DNA of 64,000 nucleotides from JBCFAY01 sp038562375 (GCA_038562375.1 JBCFAY010000001.1:242792-306791), one strand, 5' to 3'; numbered from the stretch's first letter, positions 1-8,954 are shown. Program-made: numbers and translations. Notes: generated by a model not told the origin, from the sequence alone.

Positions 1-322
1 GCCAAACCGAACTTTCCAAATCCGAAGCGAAGAGGCCGGTGACGGCCATGCGCCCCTGCAAATACGTGCCGCCAAAGCGCCCTCTTCCATGAACAGCGGC
101 GTTTTTGCCCTTGTGCATCTTGAAAGCGGTCGGCCGATATGGTAGTATCAATTTGAAATTTATGGCATATCGGCCGTTTCCGTTGTGAGCCAAATATGCA
201 TCGACGGCGCGGCCCGTCCGGCGGCTTTGCCCGGCGGGGCGCCGCCCCGCAAGTTCTAGTCGCGAACGCCGGGCTCAAAGCGCTCCGGCGTTGGAATAAA
301 ACGAGCTTTTCAGGAGGTACTT
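1..322. other. left-edge region without a confident gene
   Basis: No gene can be supported here. A minus-strand frame with an ATG at 118 stays open to the left edge (about 39 codons), but it has no ribosome binding site and I do not recognise the peptide, so it may or may not be the start of a gene running off the window. The AGGAGG for the first zinc-ribbon gene lies at about 312-317. Confidence 0.4.
131..176. repeat. inverted repeat with 10-bp arms
   Basis: CGGCCGATAT at 131-140 is repeated in inverse orientation as ATATCGGCCG at 167-176, with 26 bases between. It could be a terminator stem without a clear U-run or a bipartite operator upstream of the zinc-ribbon genes. Only the symmetry is seen. 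Confidence 0.5.
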
Positions 323-811
323 ATGGCGCCATTTAACCCGTTCGATAACCTGGGTGGCGTGTTAGGCGGACTCGCCAAGGGCTTTTCCGGGCTGATGCCC
401 CAGGATGATCCCGAGGTACGGCTGATGACGCTGCAGGGTGAGATCAGCGATCTGCAAAATCAGGAGAACAGCATTTACGCACAGATCGGCAAGCTCGCGC
501 TTGAAAGAGGGAGCGGGCAGTTTCCCGAGCTTGAAAACAAGCTGAGGCTGGTTCAGGAAAACCTGGCGGACACGCAGGTGAAGCTCAAAGCGGCTCAGCA
601 GGAAAAGGACGCGAAGGAGCAGTCCAAGCGCGCCGAAGAGGAGAAATCCACCTGCCCGAACTGCGGTACGCGCAATCCCGAAGGCGTGAAGTTCTGCCAG
701 GATTGCGGCTCGAAGCTCGGCGTAAGCAACAAGCTCTTTTGCACCAACTGCGGCGCGGAGCAGCCCGCCGGCACGCGCTTTTGCGGCGAATGCGGAAACA
801 AGCTTTCCTAG
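323..811 (+). CDS. double zinc-ribbon protein with coiled coil
   Basis: A 162-residue protein of unknown role. Residues about 30-105 are charged and heptad-like (predicted coiled coil, rich in E, Q, K and L). They are followed by two zinc-ribbon modules, each made of paired CxxC knuckles (CPNC/CQDC near 112-126 and CTNC/CGEC near 140-158). The Gly-rich N terminus (GGVLGGLAKGFSG) is not a signal peptide. The start is fixed by AGGAGG ten bases upstream. It is the first of three consecutive zinc-ribbon genes (next ones at 833 and 1183) that are probably co-transcribed and may form one assembly. A scaffold or nucleic-acid-binding role is possible, but no function is assigned. Confidence 0.85.
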   Translation: MAPFNPFDNLGGVLGGLAKGFSGLMPQDDPEVRLMTLQGEISDLQNQENSIYAQIGKLALERGSGQFPELENKLRLVQENLADTQVKLKAAQQEKDAKEQSKRAEEEKSTCPNCGTRNPEGVKFCQDCGSKLGVSNKLFCTNCGAEQPAGTRFCGECGNKLS

Positions 812-832
812 GCTAAGATAAGGGGGGATTCG

Positions 833-1168
833 ATGGCCTTCTACAAACAGCCTTGCATCCACTGCGGCGCGTTTATCGACAGGGACGCAAGGTTTTGCCC
901 CACCTGCGCGAGCCACAGCCCCTTCGGATACCTCTGCCCCACGTGCCTGCGCGCGGTCGATAAGGGCCAGGCCGTCTGCGCGGGATGCGCAAGGCAGCTG
1001 TACGTGCCCTGTCCCCATTGCGGCAAGCGCACGTTCGTCCAGGAGAAATGCGAACAGTGCGGCGCGGGCCTGATGGTACCCTGCCAAAACGCCCGCTGCG
1101 GCGTACTGCAGTTCTTCGAAAACCAGAAATGCACCGCCTGCGGCAAAAAGATCAAACCATCCAGATGA
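833..1168 (+). CDS. multi-zinc-ribbon protein
   Basis: A 111-residue protein made almost entirely of zinc-binding knuckles. At least seven CxxC pairs run through it (CIHC, CPTC, CPTC, CAGC, CPHC, CEQC, CTAC), so it should hold about four zinc ions. There is no other domain and no membrane segment. The start follows a purine-rich AAGGGGGG site. It lies 21 bases after the preceding zinc-ribbon gene and 14 bases before the next. Such modules usually bind protein or nucleic acid, but the specific role is unknown. Confidence 0.8.
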   Translation: MAFYKQPCIHCGAFIDRDARFCPTCASHSPFGYLCPTCLRAVDKGQAVCAGCARQLYVPCPHCGKRTFVQEKCEQCGAGLMVPCQNARCGVLQFFENQKCTACGKKIKPSR

Positions 1169-1182
1169 CGAGGTAACCGAAC

Positions 1183-1935
1183 ATGTTAAAGTCGTTTACG
1201 AGGAACTATCAGGATAACTCCACCGACGCGGGCTTCCAGTTCACCTTTTACTGCGACCTGTGCGAGGATGGATATAAAAGCAGCTTCGTCGAATCCGAAA
1301 CCTATAAAAAAGGAAAGGGCCTGAGGGGACTTGCGCAGGGCGCGAGCATCCTCGGCAGCCTTTTGGGCGGCGCGGCGAGCAGCATCGGCCACTCGATCGG
1401 GCGCGGCGGGGATGTGCTTTCCGAGCGGTTCGAGGGGATGAGCCCCGAATGGCAGAAGGAGCACGAACTGGCGTTTGAACGCGCGCAAAACGAGGCGCAG
1501 CAGCACTTCCACCGTTGCCACGGCTGCCGCAAATGGGTATGCGACAGCTGCTATAACGAGGATGAGGGCCTGTGCACCGATTGCGCGCCGCGCCAGGAGA
1601 TCTCCGTCGCCAGAGCGCGCGCGCAGGCCGTGAAGCGCAATATCGACGAGATGGCCGATACCGCCACCGTCTGGTCCGGCAAGCTCGAGAGCAAGACCAC
1701 GGTCTGCCCCAATTGCGGAAAACCCGCGGGCACCGGCAAATTCTGCAACAACTGCGGCGCGTCCCTCGCTTTAAACGTCTGCCCGTCCTGCGGCAAGGAA
1801 AACGCGCAGGGCGTGCGCTTTTGCAACCATTGCGGCTCGCCGATGAATGCGCCCAAAGAGCTCAAATGCCCCAGCTGCGGCGCAGCCCTCGCCCCGGGAA
1901 TAAAGTTCTGCGGCGAGTGCGGCGCAAAAGTCTAA
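1183..1935 (+). CDS. zinc-ribbon protein with Gly-rich segment and triple C-terminal ribbons
   Basis: A 250-residue protein. The N terminus has a CDLC knuckle (near 25). A Gly/Ser/Ala-rich stretch near 48-75 follows, which could be an amphipathic or membrane-associating helix. A second cysteine cluster (CHGC, CDSC, CTDC) lies near 113-138. The C terminus carries three ribbon modules ending in FCNNCG, FCNHCG and FCGECG. It is the last gene of the three-gene zinc-ribbon cluster and is followed by a strong hairpin at 1981-2006. No enzymatic domain is visible and the function is unknown. The trio's shared ribbon spelling suggests it arose by duplication. Confidence 0.8.
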   Translation: MLKSFTRNYQDNSTDAGFQFTFYCDLCEDGYKSSFVESETYKKGKGLRGLAQGASILGSLLGGAASSIGHSIGRGGDVLSERFEGMSPEWQKEHELAFERAQNEAQQHFHRCHGCRKWVCDSCYNEDEGLCTDCAPRQEISVARARAQAVKRNIDEMADTATVWSGKLESKTTVCPNCGKPAGTGKFCNNCGASLALNVCPSCGKENAQGVRFCNHCGSPMNAPKELKCPSCGAALAPGIKFCGECGAKV

Positions 1936-1980
1936 CTTGCTTGGGAAACGTCCGGCGGAGCAAGGAGCTTGAAAATGGAT

Positions 1981-2012
1981 GCGCGGCCCCAAACGAGGGG
2001 CCGCGCCCTTTT
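1981..2012 (+). terminator. hairpin terminator after zinc-ribbon operon
   Basis: Ten-base arms GCGCGGCCCC and GGGGCCGCGC are separated by six bases and followed by CCTTTT. It sits 46 bases after the third zinc-ribbon gene. The U-run is short, so termination efficiency is uncertain. Confidence 0.7.
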
Positions 2013-2149
2013 GGAAAAGAGGGGGCCGAAAGCGCGCGGCTTAGAGCGCGGGGAAAGCATAGCGGGGCCATTGGAGATGATGCCGGGACAATATGCGCCG
2101 ACCCGGCGCTTTAAACGGCACGGGCCCGGAACAGCGCGCGACGCACAGG

Positions 2150-2509
2150 TCAGAGACTTTCGATCTCGCCCCGCAGCTTTCTCGTTAGGCCGTTGAAGGC
2201 GCATCGATAGGCGCGGTCTACGATATCCCGAACAACGTCGTCGGGCACGTTCCCATCCAAATACAGTGAATTCCAGTGCTCCTTGTTCATATAATACCCA
2301 GGGACGATATCGGAGTACGCGCTGCGCAGGAGCGCCCCAAACTCCGGCTCGAGCTTCAGGGTAAAGATCGGGCGCCCCGTCTTGTCGCCCCCCTGCATCG
2401 CAAACATCTTCCCGCCGAGGTGATACCTCGTCGCTTCCCAAGCGGCCTGATAGTCGCTGGTCACGCCTTTTTTTGACAGACAGTATTCATGGATCCATTC
2501 GTACGCCAC
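2150..2509 (-). CDS. MmcQ/YjbR family protein
   Basis: A 119-residue protein with the MmcQ/YjbR (double-wing) fold signature: HLGGKMFAMQG in the middle, LKLEPEFGALLR, the GYYMNKEHWNSLYLDG segment and a C-terminal helix. The start is GTG, placed nine bases after AAAGGAG. Family members are small cytosolic proteins often described as DNA-binding, but their biochemical role is poorly known. It stands alone, in opposite orientation to both neighbours. Confidence 0.85.
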   Translation of the reverse strand: MAYEWIHEYCLSKKGVTSDYQAAWEATRYHLGGKMFAMQGGDKTGRPIFTLKLEPEFGALLRSAYSDIVPGYYMNKEHWNSLYLDGNVPDDVVRDIVDRAYRCAFNGLTRKLRGEIESL

Positions 2510-2786
2510 GCCTTGACGCTCCTTTCCCGCCCAAGCGGAAGGTTTTCCTGGGAAATATCGGGATTACCTACGATAATACCACACCTGTTCGCGCGGGAAA
2601 AGCCCGCCGAACGATGAGTGCGCGATCATCCCGCTCGTTGACAACCTGCGCCGCCGCGGATAGAATTTATTTGGCGTTTGCGTAAGGGCGGATATCCAAT
2701 CGATACGCCTCAATCGCAGTTTGAGCGCATTTCCTCGTCATCGCCGGTCGACGATCGTCCCCATCGGCAATAGAAAGCAGGAGAAT

Positions 2787-3929
2787 ATGACGAAGCAATT
2801 TGATTTGCAGCAATACCTGAGCGACGGCGTCGAGGAGCTCGTCTCCTCCATACTGCGCGCGGCTTTGGGCAACCCGCGCGAGAGCGCGTTCGTCGCCAAG
2901 TTCGCCCTCTATGCGAAGCGCGCTTCCGCCCTGCGCACAAAGGCGGAGCATCGCGGGGAGCATATCCCGAGCTTTTTGATCGCGAGCATCACCGACCGCT
3001 GCAATCTCAAATGCGCCGGATGCTACGCGAGGGCCAACCACGCCTGTTCCGGCGAAGGCGCGGACGATGCTCTGAGCGCACACGAATGGGCGGGGATATT
3101 CGATCAGGCCCGAGCGCTCGGCATCAGCTTTATACTTCTCGCCGGAGGCGAACCGCTTTTGAGGGCGGACGTGCTCCGCGAGGCGGCAAAGCTTCCCGAG
3201 ATCCTCTTCCCCGTGTTTACCAACGGAACGCTGCTGGACGACGGCATCTATGAAATCCTCGATAAAAACCGCAATCTCCTGCCTTTTTTGAGCCTCGAGG
3301 GCGATAGGTCCTCCACGGACGCGCGGCGCGGGCAGGACGTATACGATACGCTGTTAAAAAAGATGGATTCGCTGAAGAAGCGCGGGATCCTCTACGGCGC
3401 GTCCATCACGTTGACCAAAGCCAATATCGCCGAGGTCACCGGCGACGCGTTTTTGGATGCGCTCCGCGCACGAGGATGCAAGGCCGTGATATTCGTCGAA
3501 TACGTGTCGGCCGACCATGCTTCATCGGAGATTGCGCCGACGGAAGCGGAGCGGGCATACCTCGAGGGCAGGCTTGCGGAGCTTCGCTCCCGTGAGAATG
3601 AAATGATCTACCTTTCCTTTCCCGGGGATGAAAAGGAATCGGGCGGATGCCTGGCCGCCGGAAGGGGCTTCTTCCATATCAATGCGCGCGGCGGCGCGGA
3701 GCCCTGCCCGTTTTCCCCGTATTCGGACACCTCGCTGCGGGAAAGGAGCCTGAAGGAGGCGCTTTCCTGCCCGCTTTTCCTTTCGCTGCGCACAGGCGGC
3801 CTGCTCACGAAGGAACATGCGGGCGGCTGCGTACTCTTTGAAAACGAGGAAACCGTGAAAAGGCTCAGCGATCCGTATCCCGCCGGGAGTTCCGCCGCAC
3901 GCGGCGAGGCCGGGACCCTGAAATTGTGA
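2787..3929 (+). CDS. radical SAM protein
   Basis: A 380-residue radical SAM enzyme. Near residue 60-70 is CNLKCAGC, the CxxxCxxC motif that binds the catalytic [4Fe-4S] cluster and S-adenosylmethionine, followed by LLAGGEPLLR (the GGEP SAM-binding motif). Further cysteines near the C terminus (GGCLAAGRG, EPCPFSPY, SCPLF, GGCVLF) resemble the auxiliary-cluster region of SPASM-type proteins. An ATG 66 bases further upstream exists, but 2787 has a good GCAGGAG site and begins at the conserved region. No peptide substrate gene is visible nearby, so the substrate is unknown. It may belong with the adjacent efflux operon only by position. Confidence 0.85.
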   Translation: MTKQFDLQQYLSDGVEELVSSILRAALGNPRESAFVAKFALYAKRASALRTKAEHRGEHIPSFLIASITDRCNLKCAGCYARANHACSGEGADDALSAHEWAGIFDQARALGISFILLAGGEPLLRADVLREAAKLPEILFPVFTNGTLLDDGIYEILDKNRNLLPFLSLEGDRSSTDARRGQDVYDTLLKKMDSLKKRGILYGASITLTKANIAEVTGDAFLDALRARGCKAVIFVEYVSADHASSEIAPTEAERAYLEGRLAELRSRENEMIYLSFPGDEKESGGCLAAGRGFFHINARGGAEPCPFSPYSDTSLRERSLKEALSCPLFLSLRTGGLLTKEHAGGCVLFENEETVKRLSDPYPAGSSAARGEAGTLKL

Positions 3930-4024
3930 AAATAACGTGAAGAATTCAAAAGTTAACACTCAGTTCATTTTGTTCCTCTAAGATGTCCATAATACTTTCG
4001 ATGAAATTTAGGAGTAAACCGGCG

Positions 4025-5593
4025 ATGAAAAAAAAGAAGCGGTACATAGTCCTTTCGATCGTTGCGGTAATCGTCATCATCATCGCGCTGGTCGTATCGA
4101 CGATCTCACAGATACGCAAGGCTACCGAGGGCACAATTGCAACGGCTACGGCCGAGCTTGGATCGATACGGAGCGTGGTGACGGGAACAGGCTCGCTGAC
4201 GGATAAGGCCACGCTTTTCGACGTGCTGATCCCGAGCGGCGTGCAGATCGACGATGTGCTCGTCGATAAGGGCGACATCGTAAAGCCCGGAGACGTGCTT
4301 GCGACGCTCGATGAAGCGGTTTTGAACACCGTGATCCGCGACACGCAGGATGAGCTGAACACACTCGCGTTCCAGCTCGAAAGGACGAAGGACGCGCATG
4401 ACTCGCAGTACGTCGTCTCCCCCGCGTCCGGCCGCATCAAACAGGTCTTTATACAGGAGGGCGCTTCGATCCTCGATACGATGGCGGAGCATTCCGCGCT
4501 GATGCTTGTGTCTCTCGACGGCAAGATGAAGGTTGCCTTCAAGCCTTCCTCCGCCGCCGGGCTTTCCGAGAGCGACGACGTGACCGTAACGCTCTCCGAC
4601 GGCAAGGAAAAGGACGGCGAAATCGCTTCCGTTTCGGAAGATCTCTGCATCGTCACGCTCACGGACAACGGCCCGGCGCTCGGCGAACAGGTAACGGTTT
4701 CCAAGGAAGACGGAACCGCGCTCGGTTCCGGCGCGCTCGAAATCAACGCGCCGGTCGCCATCACCTTCACCGGCGGAACAGCGATGGACGTGCTCAAGGA
4801 CGTGGGCGATACCGTAAGCGTCGGCGCCAAGCTCATCAAGCTTAGGGAAGCGCCGCTTTCGCGCGAGTATGAACAGCTCTATCAGAACTATCTCGATAAA
4901 AAGGATGCGCTCAACGCCCTTTTGACCTACTCAAAGACCGGGTCCATCGTCTGCACCGAGGGCGGCACCGTCGATTCGGTCAGCGTGGCGGACGGCCAGA
5001 CAATCGGCGGCGCGCAGAGCACGGCCGCGCAGATTGCGGGCCTTTCGATCAAGACCGGCGGGACGATAGAGCTCAAGGCCCAGATCGACGAGCTCGACAT
5101 CCCCGTGATCGAGCTGGGGCAACCGGTCGAAATCACTTTGGACGCTTTCCCGGACAAGCAATACGCGGGTACGGTATCCGCGATCGCCGATACCGGCGTT
5201 ACGAGTCAGGGGAGCACCACGTATGACGTTTCCTTTGAGTTCCCGGCGGACGATTTCCTCAAATCCGGCATGAGCGCGAGTGTGACCATCATCATCGACG
5301 AGAAGGAAAACATCGTAAAGCTGCCTCTTTCGGCGCTGCAGGAATCCGGTACGGAGCAATACGTCTATGTCGGTACGGCGAAGGGAATCACCGAGCTCGG
5401 ACAAAAGCAGGCCGTAACGACCGGCCTGTCGGACGGCGAATTCGTCGAGATCGTTTCCGGGCTCAAGGCGGGAGACACGGTCAATTACCTCGACACGACC
5501 ATCGCATCGATGCTCTCGAGCTTCAGCTCAATGCAGCAGCAAAACATGGGCCAAGCGCAGTCGCGGTTAAACCCGTCGATCTCCGATGAATGA
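4025..5593 (+). CDS. HlyD/MacA-like periplasmic-adaptor-type protein of an ABC efflux system
   Basis: A 522-residue membrane-anchored adaptor. A single membrane segment lies at residues 6-26 (after the KKKKR positive cluster). Lipoyl-like and beta-barrel segments follow (GDIVKPGDVLATLDE and VKVGDTV-type turns), with a coiled-coil region near 280-300 and a C-terminal barrel (GLKAGDTV). The start was chosen at the third in-frame ATG, nine bases after AGGAGT. The stop overlaps the start region of the ATPase gene, and the ATPase and permease follow immediately. This is the YknXYZ/MacAB layout, which in Gram-positives exports peptides, toxins or drugs. The cargo is unknown. Confidence 0.88.
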   Translation: MKKKKRYIVLSIVAVIVIIIALVVSTISQIRKATEGTIATATAELGSIRSVVTGTGSLTDKATLFDVLIPSGVQIDDVLVDKGDIVKPGDVLATLDEAVLNTVIRDTQDELNTLAFQLERTKDAHDSQYVVSPASGRIKQVFIQEGASILDTMAEHSALMLVSLDGKMKVAFKPSSAAGLSESDDVTVTLSDGKEKDGEIASVSEDLCIVTLTDNGPALGEQVTVSKEDGTALGSGALEINAPVAITFTGGTAMDVLKDVGDTVSVGAKLIKLREAPLSREYEQLYQNYLDKKDALNALLTYSKTGSIVCTEGGTVDSVSVADGQTIGGAQSTAAQIAGLSIKTGGTIELKAQIDELDIPVIELGQPVEITLDAFPDKQYAGTVSAIADTGVTSQGSTTYDVSFEFPADDFLKSGMSASVTIIIDEKENIVKLPLSALQESGTEQYVYVGTAKGITELGQKQAVTTGLSDGEFVEIVSGLKAGDTVNYLDTTIASMLSSFSSMQQQNMGQAQSRLNPSISDE

Positions 5594-5603
5594 GGTTCCC
5601 GCC

Positions 5604-6281
5604 ATGATTGAAATGCACGGCGTTTCCAAGACATACAACATGGGCGGCGATGTGGTGCGCGCGCTCGATAACGTGTCCATCCGCATCAAGGACGGCGAAT
5701 TCGTCTCGATCGTCGGCCCGTCCGGCAGCGGCAAATCCACGATGATGAACATCATCGGCTGCCTCGACATCGCCGATGAGGGGAAATATCTTTTGGACGG
5801 CCAGTCCGTCACCGAATACTCCGAGGATGAGCTCGCGCGCTTTCGCAACCGCAAGCTGGGGTTCGTGTTCCAGAATTTCAACCTGCTCTCGCGGCTGACG
5901 GCGCTCCAAAACGTCGAGCTGCCGCTGATTTACCAGGGATTGCGCGGCCGCGAGCGCACAAAAAAGGCCACCGAAACGCTCGACCGGATGGGCCTTCTCA
6001 ACCGCATCCACCACAAGCCGACGGAACTCTCCGGCGGTCAGCAGCAAAGGGTAGCTATCGCGCGCGCGCTGGTCACCGATCCTTCGGTAATCCTGGCGGA
6101 CGAGCCGACTGGGAACCTCGACCAGAAAACAGGCGCCGAGATCATGCAGCTCTTCCATGAACTGAACCGCAACGGCAACACCATCGTGCTCATCACGCAC
6201 GATCCCGCGCTCGCCGCGCAGGCCGGGCGGCAGATCCGCATACTCGACGGACGCGTCGCGGAAAGCGAGGAGCGCTCATGA
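5604..6281 (+). CDS. ABC transporter ATP-binding protein (MacB/LolD type)
   Basis: A 225-residue nucleotide-binding subunit. Walker A is GPSGSGKST (about 34-42), the signature is LSGGQQQR and Walker B is ILADEPTGNLD, followed by a switch histidine in LITHDP. The extended spelling EPTGNLD is typical of MacB/LolD-class exporters. An ATG at 5586 is in frame, but the one at 5604 follows GAGG at the right distance. Its last four bases overlap the permease start (ATGA), so the two are translationally coupled. It powers the adaptor/permease complex encoded on both sides. Confidence 0.93.
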   Translation: MIEMHGVSKTYNMGGDVVRALDNVSIRIKDGEFVSIVGPSGSGKSTMMNIIGCLDIADEGKYLLDGQSVTEYSEDELARFRNRKLGFVFQNFNLLSRLTALQNVELPLIYQGLRGRERTKKATETLDRMGLLNRIHHKPTELSGGQQQRVAIARALVTDPSVILADEPTGNLDQKTGAEIMQLFHELNRNGNTIVLITHDPALAAQAGRQIRILDGRVAESEERS

Positions 6282-7444
6282 TACTGCAAGCATTCCGCAT
6301 GGCGTTTTCCTCGATCTTGATAAACAAGCTGCGCTCCTTTTTGACGATGCTCGGCATCATCATCGGCGTCATCGCGGTGGTCGTGCTCATATCGCTTGTC
6401 AACGGCGCGACCAATTCCGTGACCGAGCAGATCCAAGGGTTGGGGAGCAATCTTTTGATCGTCAATATCACGAAAAGCCAAAACCAGTCGCTCTCGGTGG
6501 GCGAGCTGGACGCATACGTCGACACTTACGACAGCATCAGCGCCATCGCCCCGAGCCTCTCCAAAAGCGCGACCGCGAAGTTCGGCGCGAACACCTACGA
6601 CGCGACGATCCAGGGCACCACGCCCACGTTTGAAGGCATCTCGAAGCTCGAAGTCGATTCGGGCAGATTCCTCAAAATGCCGGATCTCAACAATCACTCC
6701 GCCGTCGCCGTCATCGGCGTCGAGGTCTCCGATGAGCTTTTCGGCGATAGCAGCGCGCTCGGCGAATCCATCACCGTCGACGGCCAGCGGCTGCTCATCA
6801 TAGGCGTTCTGAAGGACAGCGATTCGATGATCAGCGGCGTCGACAGCAAGATCATCATCCCCTACACGCTCGCGCAGCGCATGTACCACCAGAGCAGCGT
6901 GACGTCCTTTTACGCCGAGGCCGCAAGCAGCGATGAGGTATACGACGCGGAGGACGCGCTCGATCAGGCGCTTTTGATCAAGTACCGTCAGGATGACGAC
7001 AGCTTCTCGATCATCAACCAATCGGCCATACTCGATGCGATGGATTCGATTATGGGAACGCTGACCCTGCTCCTCGGCGGCATCGCCGCGATCTCACTGC
7101 TCGTGGGAGGCATCGGCATCATGAACATCATGCTTGTCTCCGTCGTCGAGCGCACCAAGGAGATCGGCATCAGAAAGGCGATCGGCGCAAGCCGCAAGCG
7201 GATACTGCTGCAGTTTCTGATCGAGTCGCTCGTGATCAGCGTCCTGGGCGGCCTCTTCGGCCTCGCGCTCTCCTTTGGGCTGCTGGAGCTGATCTCCATG
7301 ATCGCCGATATGAGCTTTGGGATGTCCTGGGATACCGTCGCGCTGGCGATCGGGTTCTCGATGTTCGTGGGCGTGGTGTTCGGGCTGTATCCGGCGAACA
7401 AGGCGTCGAAGCTCCAGCCGATCGAGGCGCTGCGGTCGGAATGA
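6278..7444 (+). CDS. ABC transporter permease (MacB/FtsX type)
   Basis: A 388-residue permease with the MacB-family layout: one N-terminal membrane helix (near 15-40, LTMLGIIIGVIAVVVLI), a large extracellular domain of about 200 residues, and three C-terminal helices. The cytoplasmic coupling segment ERTKEIGIRKAIGAS is diagnostic. It overlaps the ATPase gene by four bases. With the HlyD-like adaptor it forms a tripartite-like Gram-positive exporter. The decayed surface-protein fragment right after it may be the remains of a partner or cargo gene. Confidence 0.93.
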   Translation: MILQAFRMAFSSILINKLRSFLTMLGIIIGVIAVVVLISLVNGATNSVTEQIQGLGSNLLIVNITKSQNQSLSVGELDAYVDTYDSISAIAPSLSKSATAKFGANTYDATIQGTTPTFEGISKLEVDSGRFLKMPDLNNHSAVAVIGVEVSDELFGDSSALGESITVDGQRLLIIGVLKDSDSMISGVDSKIIIPYTLAQRMYHQSSVTSFYAEAASSDEVYDAEDALDQALLIKYRQDDDSFSIINQSAILDAMDSIMGTLTLLLGGIAAISLLVGGIGIMNIMLVSVVERTKEIGIRKAIGASRKRILLQFLIESLVISVLGGLFGLALSFGLLELISMIADMSFGMSWDTVALAIGFSMFVGVVFGLYPANKASKLQPIEALRSE

Positions 7445-7792
7445 CCGCGTGGGAAGCGCCGTACCGCCCTTTCAGTGGGCAAGCAACGATGGAAACGGCT
7501 ACCGGGTTTATCAGCATGCTTATTCCGGCATGGTCCACATCGTCCGCGGCGGCGGCGCTGTGCAAACCGGCGCTCCGACCGTTGTGACCAACGTGGCGTC
7601 CGGCGTTACCGTCTCCGGCGCGCAGCTTTCGGGCAGCGTCGCCTATTCGGGCAGCGGCTCCATTGCCGAGCACGGCTTCGTATATACCATGCACCCGGTT
7701 CGCCGTGGATCGGGCGGCTGTTGTTGGGCGTGTCTGCCCTGGCGCTGATCGGGTCCGTGATGCTTCGAAAAAAGAGCATGGAGCGCAAATAA
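7445..7792 (+). pseudogene. decayed surface-protein fragment
   Basis: From about 7470 to 7685 one frame encodes a repeat-like beta domain (TVVTNVASGVTVSG and AQLSGSVAYSGSGSIAEHG) of the kind found in fibronectin-III/Ig-like surface proteins. After about 7688 the reading moves to another frame and encodes a classic C-terminal membrane anchor (WIGRLLLGVSALALIGSVML followed by RKKSMERK). Neither part has a credible start, and they sit in different frames, so this is the frameshifted 3' end of a cell-surface protein gene. It directly follows the exporter permease and is closed by a strong hairpin at 7808-7840. Confidence 0.6.
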
Positions 7793-7807
7793 GCGGCAAG
7801 AACATCC

Positions 7808-7840
7808 AAGACGGGCGGGCATAGAATGCCCGCCCGTCTT
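7808..7840 (+). terminator. terminator after exporter operon
   Basis: A 15-base perfect stem (AAGACGGGCGGGCAT and its complement) with a three-base loop. A weak T-run (GGTTTTT) comes about ten bases later. It may act for the exporter operon and its decayed tail. Confidence 0.75.
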
Positions 7841-8025
7841 GCGTTTGAGGTTTTTCATATCGGGCGGGGCAGGGCGCAAAAGGATCGGAAAGCACTTTTC
7901 GGCGCGGCGGCTCAAAGAGCAAGAAAACGCAACCGCGCCCGTGCTCTTTAAAGGGCTGCCCCGGCAGGGTGAAAATGCATGGTCAAAACCGCAAAAGCGC
8001 AGACCCGCCGCTTTATAAATCGGGG

Positions 8026-8940
8026 CTATAGACCGCCGAGCACGCGTTTCATGAACGACTCCGTGCCCTGCCCGCTCGGCCGGTTGTATCTGCCCAGATT
8101 GAAGAGGCTCTCTTCATCGTCGATTAGATTTTGCTTTTCATAGCAGATCATCGAGGCTAGAAACCCCATCTCCTTGAGCATATCCTCCGTTTCCGGGCTT
8201 TTTAGCCCAAACGGATACGTATAGGTGGTGGGAACGACGCCGACTTTTTCCTCCAACAGCTCCTGAAGCTTTAATGCATCGCCCATGAAAACTTCGCGAT
8301 ACTGTTCGAGGCTTTCGCCTTTGATCCGCATGGAGCCTTTGCGCCGCCCGAACGAATGCAGCCCATAGGAATGATTTTGGATCTCCACCCGCCCGGAATC
8401 CGCCAGTTCCTTGATCTGTTCGAAATTCAGATACCCATAGCTCGGCGATAAATCCGGGTCTTCGGTAAAACGTACGCTGAACTCGCCGACCATCGAAATC
8501 ACCGCCTTGAGATCGAGTTTTTCAAGGATCGGCAGCACATATAGAAGGTTGTTGTAGTACCCGTCGTCCAACGTAACGACTACAGGTTTATTGGGCAGCG
8601 GTTCGTCCTCATAGACGTAATCGATCAGATCCTCTATGAACACGGTCTCATAGCCGTGCTCCTTGAGGTAGCGCATGTCGGCTTCGAAGAGTTTGGGCGA
8701 GATGACATAGTCCCCCGCCGCGCCCGGGTCTTTTAAAATACTGTGATACATGATGATCGGAACGCTTACCGCCACCCTTTGCACAATTGAGTCCACGGGG
8801 AGCGTTTGTCCCCCCCGTACCAGGCTCGCGATAGACAGCGCCGCGATCGCGATGAACGCGATCAAAAAGCTTCCGGCCTGCTTGGATATTCTTCCTGCCT
8901 TTTTGAGCTTTTGCAATGGAAATCGCGCTTTCGTTTTCAT
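8026..8940 (-). CDS. polysaccharide deacetylase family protein (NodB domain)
   Basis: A 304-residue membrane-anchored carbohydrate esterase. A signal-anchor helix lies near residues 22-42. The NodB domain follows: PIIMYHSI near 61, VVTLDDGYYNN (the general-base/metal Asp pair) near 120, NHSYGLH (zinc histidines) near 190, and the TYPFG arginine-loop equivalent near 245. Such enzymes deacetylate peptidoglycan or other envelope glycans outside the cell. In spore formers many act on cortex or vegetative wall. No clear ribosome binding site is seen. The ATG lies inside a short palindrome (8938-8954) directly downstream of the SASP terminator, so the start is moderately certain. Confidence 0.85.
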   Translation of the reverse strand: MKTKARFPLQKLKKAGRISKQAGSFLIAFIAIAALSIASLVRGGQTLPVDSIVQRVAVSVPIIMYHSILKDPGAAGDYVISPKLFEADMRYLKEHGYETVFIEDLIDYVYEDEPLPNKPVVVTLDDGYYNNLLYVLPILEKLDLKAVISMVGEFSVRFTEDPDLSPSYGYLNFEQIKELADSGRVEIQNHSYGLHSFGRRKGSMRIKGESLEQYREVFMGDALKLQELLEEKVGVVPTTYTYPFGLKSPETEDMLKEMGFLASMICYEKQNLIDDEESLFNLGRYNRPSGQGTESFMKRVLGGL

Positions 8941-8954
8941 ATGTTTAACATATG
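8938..8954. repeat. palindrome over the deacetylase start codon
   Basis: CATATGTT-T-AACATATG is a perfect eight-base inverted repeat with a one-base centre. It overlaps the ATG of the deacetylase gene. It could be an operator or an RNA hairpin hiding the start codon. Confidence 0.5.
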
